Below are positions 6,626 to 9,620 of a DNA stretch of 9,620 nt, piece after piece. How positions within the stretch are numbered: the first letter of the stretch is position 1; each line of letters opens with the position of its first letter. This DNA comes from Steroidobacteraceae bacterium (lineage in GTDB: Bacteria; Pseudomonadota; Gammaproteobacteria; Steroidobacterales; Steroidobacteraceae). Made by a program: the position numbers and the translations under genes. Where the stretch lies: positions 1 through 9,620 of the forward strand of contig JAICKZ010000112.1 of NCBI GenBank assembly GCA_025927665.1, read 5' to 3'. A model generated the notes under the pieces. The model had not been told where the DNA came from. It saw nothing but the letters and a program-made list of their open reading frames with translations, and did no database searches.

Positions 6626-7678
6626 ATGACTCAGGCAAAAATTTTGGTGACCGCTGCAGCGGGAAAGACCGGCATGCAGACTACGTTACGGCTTTTGGAG
6701 AAGGGATACCCAGTCCGAGCATTTGTTCATCAGAGTGATTCGCGCAGTGATTTACTTAAGCGCGCGGGAGCAGACATCCTGATCGGTTCGATGGAAAATT
6801 GGGGTGATCTCAAAGCAAGTTTACATGGAGTGCAACGCGCCTATTTCTGTCCACCATTGGAACCGGGAACACTTCGTAGAGCAGCTTTGTTTGCTGCTGC
6901 TGCGGAAGCAGCAAAACTTGAAGTGGTAGTAGAACTCAGTCAATGGCTTGTAGATCCATCCCATCCCGCAATGCATGCACGTGAAAAATGGCTTTCTCAT
7001 AAAATGTTTTTGTGGAACAGGAGCTTCGATATTGTTTGCGTGAACCCTGGCTGGTTTGCTGACAATTACATGGCAGCACTTGAAACAATAGCGCAGTTTG
7101 GACTTATGGCACTTCCACTTGGAAATGGTCTCAATGCCCCTCCTTCAAATGAAGACATTGCCGCAGTCATCGTCGGCGCACTTACCAACCCCGCTCCACA
7201 TATTGGTAAAACATATCGACCTACCGGACCACAACTGCTTGACCCAAATGAAATAGCATTTATCTTCGGAAAAGTTCTTGATCGGAAAGTGAGATATCAA
7301 GACGCCCCACTCAACTTGTTCTTGAAAGTGGCAAAATCACTGCGGCTCTCGGACTTTTTGATCTTGCAACTTTATTGGTTTTTACAAGAGTATCAAAAAA
7401 ATTCATTTGGCATTGGTGCACCTACCAATGCGGTGTTTGAAGTAAGCGGGGTACAGCCGGAAAATTTTGAACACATCGTCCGGCGCTATGTGGCAGCATC
7501 TCCAATATCAAAACGAAGTGTCGCAAATACATCTCGAGCCGCTGTCAATCTTATTCGAGCCTTAATTACACCTTCTCCCAACTTGAATTTAATCGCTCGA
7601 AATCTAGGCTTTCCAGACAAAATGGAACCCGCGCTTTTTGCGGTTGAATCAGAAGAATGGAGATCTGAGCATATATAG
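6626..7678 (+). CDS. NmrA-like NAD(P)-binding protein (atypical short-chain dehydrogenase)
   Basis: The 350-residue protein from the ATG at 6626 begins KILVTAAAGKTG, a Rossmann nucleotide-binding loop in which the first glycine of GxxGxxG is Ala10 while Gly13 and Gly16 are kept. Further family signs are LLEKGYPVRAFVHQSDSR (second strand and cofactor-selecting loop), GADILIGSMENWGDL, an ELSQW segment in place of a classical active site, and VNPGWFADNYM (about 139-149). NmrA-like proteins bind NAD(P) and act as redox sensors or as reductases of quinones and similar compounds; the substrate here is unknown. The C-terminal ~60 residues extend beyond the roughly 290-residue core and have no motif I recognise. 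An in-frame TTG at 6614 would add only four residues; neither start has a good ribosome-binding site. Divergent from tetR, so probably controlled by it. Confidence 0.85.
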   Translation: MTQAKILVTAAAGKTGMQTTLRLLEKGYPVRAFVHQSDSRSDLLKRAGADILIGSMENWGDLKASLHGVQRAYFCPPLEPGTLRRAALFAAAAEAAKLEVVVELSQWLVDPSHPAMHAREKWLSHKMFLWNRSFDIVCVNPGWFADNYMAALETIAQFGLMALPLGNGLNAPPSNEDIAAVIVGALTNPAPHIGKTYRPTGPQLLDPNEIAFIFGKVLDRKVRYQDAPLNLFLKVAKSLRLSDFLILQLYWFLQEYQKNSFGIGAPTNAVFEVSGVQPENFEHIVRRYVAASPISKRSVANTSRAAVNLIRALITPSPNLNLIARNLGFPDKMEPALFAVESEEWRSEHI

Positions 7679-7810
7679 CTGACAAGCAGACCAAATCTTT
7701 AGTAGTTTGCGATCAGATTGACGTCATGGTTAATTCACCTAACCGCGTTAACATATTTGTCCAAGATGATGTAGCATCTACGGCTGATATAAAACGCGTT
7801 AGGAAACAAG
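7679..7810. promoter_or_regulatory. Gap upstream of mlaA, probable promoter region
   Basis: The 132 bp contain an 8-bp palindrome TGACGTCA (7719-7726), a small inverted repeat GGTTA/TAACC (7728-7732 and 7740-7744), and two copies of CGCGTTA (7745-7751 and about 7795-7801). A TATAAA at 7788-7793 could be a -10, but no good -35 lies at the right distance. AGGAA at 7801-7805 is the mlaA ribosome-binding site. No strong terminator for the preceding gene is visible. Confidence 0.35.
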
Positions 7811-8599
7811 ATGGCTTCTTTGACAACACTGTATCGCGCCCTGCCGTTGCTTGCATTATTCATGCTCGGTGGCTGTGCAACAGCACCCGGTCGCACTACT
7901 AACGCTGATCCATTGCAAGGATTTAATCGCGGTGTATATAAATTCAACGATACAGTTGATCGAGCCACGTTAAAGCCTGTTGCCAAGGGTTATCAAAAAA
8001 TTACAACGCAATGGATGCGCACAGGAGTAAGTAACTTTTTTGGTAACCTGAGTGAACCCTGGACTATTGTGAATGAGTTGTTTCAAGGCAAGCCCAAGTT
8101 CATGGGACAACAAACTGGCCGTTTTGTGGTTAATTCGATCCTGGGAATAGGTGGCTTGTTCGATGTGGCCAGTAAAATGAATTTGCCAGCACGTCAAGAA
8201 GATTTTGGTCAGACGCTCGCAGTATGGGGAACACCATCGGGTCCCTATCTCATGTTGCCATTTTTTGGACCGTCTAATATTCGTGATGGACTGGGCCGTA
8301 TTCCTGATTATTTCGGACACCCGTTTAGATACATACCTGTCAATTGGAAAGTGACAACCGCATTGGACGTATTCGACGTGGTTTCAGAACGTGAAAAATT
8401 GTTGAGTGTAGAAGACACGTTGAAGAAAGCGTATGACCCTTATGGCTTCATCCGCGATGTGTGGGTGCAACAACGTGAGTATCAAATATACGATGGTAAT
8501 CCGCCAGCGCCACCAGAAGATGAAGACAATTATGATGATGACGCAGATAGCAAAGACGCAGCACCTGTAAAATCCGGTGAATCAACTGACCAGAAGTGA
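7811..8599 (+). CDS. mlaA: MlaA (VacJ) outer-membrane lipoprotein
   Basis: The 262-residue protein has a lipoprotein signal with lipobox LGGC, the lipidated cysteine being Cys22. The MlaA domain follows: DPLQGFNRGVYKFND (33-47), the LKPVAKGY segment, FFGNLSEPWTIVNELFQG (76-93), and DFGQTLAVWGTPSG (131-144) running into YLMLPFFGPSNIRDGLG (146-162). MlaA forms a ring-like channel in the inner leaflet of the outer membrane and removes phospholipid that has strayed into the outer leaflet, passing it to MlaC. The C-terminal ~30 residues form a proline/acidic tail (PPAPPEDEDNYDDD) expected to be disordered. AGGAA six bases before the ATG supports the start. It lies convergent to mlaD-mlaC-mlaB, and its last 18 bases overlap the end of mlaB. 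Confidence 0.95.
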   Translation: MASLTTLYRALPLLALFMLGGCATAPGRTTNADPLQGFNRGVYKFNDTVDRATLKPVAKGYQKITTQWMRTGVSNFFGNLSEPWTIVNELFQGKPKFMGQQTGRFVVNSILGIGGLFDVASKMNLPARQEDFGQTLAVWGTPSGPYLMLPFFGPSNIRDGLGRIPDYFGHPFRYIPVNWKVTTALDVFDVVSEREKLLSVEDTLKKAYDPYGFIRDVWVQQREYQIYDGNPPAPPEDEDNYDDDADSKDAAPVKSGESTDQK

Positions 8600-8878
8600 T
8601 TCCACCTCACTAATGGCTGCCAGCGACCTTAATTGTGCTGGCAGTTCGTGATAACGAACTGTCTTGTTCGTTCGCTTACCGTAACGCAGCCATTCGAGCA
8701 GTAACGCAAGTCCTGCGCTATCAGCATGTGTCACTGCTGCCAAGTTAACATTGATGACATTGGCACTTTCAAACAATTGCTCACTTTGTTTCAGTAATTC
8801 CGTGGCTGTGGCAAAACTTAAGTTACCACTGATCACGAACTGATCGGCGCCATTCCTTGTTAAAGTAGTTTGCGCCAT
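8582..8878 (-). CDS. mlaB: MlaB, STAS-domain subunit of the Mla ABC transporter
   Basis: The 98-residue protein is a single STAS domain: FVISGNLSFATA at the N-terminus, VINVNLAAVTHADSAGLALLLEW at about 41-63 holding the conserved DSAG loop (Asp53-Ser54), and a C-terminal helix. MlaB binds the ATPase MlaF in the cytoplasm and is needed for assembly and activity of the MlaFEDB complex. Its ATG lies 2 bp after the mlaC stop, so the two genes are translationally close and share an operon. The ribosome-binding site must lie inside the end of mlaC and is weak. Length matches the family (about 95-105 residues). The TGA stop at 8582-8584 lies inside the 3' end of mlaA on the other strand. Confidence 0.9.
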   Translation of the reverse strand: MAQTTLTRNGADQFVISGNLSFATATELLKQSEQLFESANVINVNLAAVTHADSAGLALLLEWLRYGKRTNKTVRYHELPAQLRSLAAISEVESLLVS

Positions 8879-8880
8879 GA

Positions 8881-9549
8881 TTAATGCACTTTGCCTGGCG
8901 CATTCGGTGTTGGTTTAGATGAGGCAGCTTGTGATTGCAAACGCTTGATCACTGCATCAAGACCTTTCTGATCTATCTCGCTGCCAAAGTCAGTCTGAAA
9001 AGATTTGACGTACGATACACCTTCAATCACCACATCCCAGGCCTTCCAGCCGGTATCGGTTTTATGGAGTGTGTAATTAACTGGAACCGTCGTGCCATTA
9101 CTACGACGAATTTCGGATTTTACAGTGGCAGTCGTATCGGTCGGATCACCTTTGTACGGCAGAATCTTCATACTATCTGCCTTAAAATCCAAAATAGCAT
9201 CGCCATAGTTGTTGATCAGCGACTTATAAAAAGCATCAATGAATTGTTTACGTTGCTCAGGCGTGGCTTCGCGCCAATGTTTGGCCAGTACATGCTTGGC
9301 TGCATACTCTGTGTCAAAGTTGGCGAGAAAATATTTGTCGATCAACTTATGTAGTTGCGCCGGGTCTTTGCGATATTGCTCGCGATTTTTATCCAGATCC
9401 GACAACAGCTGTTTGGCAACATTGTCCACGACTTGATCAGGTGTAAGTGCATCTGCGGCATACGATGTATTTCCATACATTACGAACGTACTTAAGATGA
9501 CTGCCAATGTCACCAGCAACCATTTTGAATTGCGATTAAATATTTGCAT
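8881..9549 (-). CDS. mlaC: MlaC, periplasmic phospholipid-binding shuttle
   Basis: The 222-residue protein starts with a Sec signal peptide (NRNSKWLLVTLAVILSTFVM, likely cleavage SYA|AD near residue 32). The MlaC domain (Tol_Tol_Ttg2 family) follows: LTPDQVVDNVAKQLL, KLIDKYFLANFDTEYAAKHVL, HWREATPEQRKQFIDAFYK, LINNYGDAIL, then the beta-rich part with PVNYTLHKTDTGWKAWDVVI and EGVSYVKSFQTDF. MlaC carries phospholipid between MlaA at the outer membrane and MlaD at the inner membrane. The C-terminus has a Ser/Pro-rich tail (SQAASSKPTPNAPGKVH) that looks disordered. GAGGT at 9559-9563 (complement), nine bases before the ATG, supports the start. The mlaD stop lies 21 bp upstream, so the genes form one operon. 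Confidence 0.95.
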   Translation of the reverse strand: MQIFNRNSKWLLVTLAVILSTFVMYGNTSYAADALTPDQVVDNVAKQLLSDLDKNREQYRKDPAQLHKLIDKYFLANFDTEYAAKHVLAKHWREATPEQRKQFIDAFYKSLINNYGDAILDFKADSMKILPYKGDPTDTTATVKSEIRRSNGTTVPVNYTLHKTDTGWKAWDVVIEGVSYVKSFQTDFGSEIDQKGLDAVIKRLQSQAASSKPTPNAPGKVH

Positions 9550-9558
9550 GATTGATCT

Positions 9559-9563
9559 ACCTC
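9559..9563 (-). promoter_or_regulatory. Ribosome-binding site of mlaC
   Basis: The complement reads GAGGT nine bases before the mlaC ATG, inside the 21-bp gap after the mlaD stop. It explains how mlaC is translated independently within the operon. Confidence 0.6.
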
Positions 9564-9570
9564 GCGCGAT

Positions 9571-9620
9571 TTATTTGTCACTCTTGGGCGCAGCAGTATC
9601 ACTGCTGCTCTTACCAGCCA
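9571..9620 (-). CDS. mlaD: MlaD C-terminal tail (partial)
   Basis: On the - strand a reading frame enters from the right edge and ends with TAA at 9571-9573. Its last 15 residues are AGKSSSDTAAPKSDK, a Ser/Ala/Lys-rich low-complexity tail. The position just before mlaC is where mlaD lies in Mla operons, and MlaD proteins often end in such a disordered tail. No MCE-domain residue is in the window, so the name depends on context. MlaD forms the inner-membrane-anchored hexameric ring that exchanges lipid with MlaC. Confidence 0.7.
   Translation of the reverse strand, partial: AGKSSSDTAAPKSDK

Noticed and set aside
7719..7726. TGACGTCA palindrome upstream of mlaA
   Set aside because: An isolated 8-bp palindrome is expected by chance at this scale, and no bacterial regulator is firmly tied to it here.
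7970..8320. A 116-codon open frame on the - strand opposite mlaA
   Set aside because: Wholly antisense to a well-supported mlaA, with Cys/His/Ser-rich shadow composition and no domain.
8935..9354. A 139-codon open frame on the + strand opposite mlaC
   Set aside because: It lies wholly inside mlaC on the opposite strand, has no ribosome-binding site or recognisable domain, and has a composition expected of an antisense shadow.
1..9620. CRISPR arrays, tRNA or rRNA genes, insertion sequences, integration sites
   Set aside because: I found no regularly spaced repeats, no tRNA- or rRNA-like segments, no transposase or integrase coding sequence and no long terminal repeats.

Overview
The window is chromosomal DNA from a Gram-negative bacterium, most likely a proteobacterium of the beta/gamma group. 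It encodes an outer-membrane lipid-asymmetry (Mla) system, an outer-membrane lipoprotein with a lipobox, and a periplasmic BepA-type protease, so the cell has an outer membrane. The order bcp - PIN/PhoH ATPase - M48 protease recalls neighbourhoods I associate with betaproteobacteria, but that placement is inference from memory. Coding is dense with short gaps, and base composition is moderate with no obvious skew. I see no rRNA, tRNA, CRISPR array or insertion sequence.

Left block (1-3191, + strand): the 3' end of a peroxiredoxin (bcp), a full-length PIN-PhoH protein starting at TTG with a good ribosome-binding site, and a BepA-like secreted zinc metalloprotease with C-terminal TPR-like repeats. 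These are housekeeping and stress genes: peroxide detoxification, a putative nuclease/helicase, and outer-membrane assembly quality control.

Middle block (3344-7678) is made of two divergent regulator/effector pairs. The first is a tandem-HD protein with a C-terminal LuxR helix-turn-helix (- strand), divergent from a predicted exported alpha/beta hydrolase (+). The second is a TetR repressor (- strand), divergent from an NmrA-like NAD(P)-binding protein (+). Hydrolase and TetR converge on a hairpin-rich gap. This block looks like accessory regulatory and metabolic content between two envelope/housekeeping loci. The HD-LuxR protein is the most unusual protein here, because its second HD-GYP-like domain has lost almost every expected metal ligand while the DNA-binding domain looks intact.

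Right block (7811-9620): mlaA (+) runs into the 3' end of an mlaD-mlaC-mlaB operon (-), and the mlaA and mlaB coding ends overlap by 18 bp. MlaA removes misplaced phospholipid from the outer leaflet of the outer membrane. MlaC shuttles lipid through the periplasm, MlaD is the inner-membrane MCE-domain subunit (only its tail is present), and MlaB is the cytoplasmic STAS subunit of the ABC transporter. The rest of the operon (mlaF, mlaE, most of mlaD) should lie beyond the right edge.

I did not find convincing evidence for a wholly new system. The items most worth following up are the degenerate HD-LuxR regulator with a nearby perfect palindrome, the repeated TTGTATC/GATAC elements between tetR and the NmrA-like gene, and the convergent split of the Mla genes.
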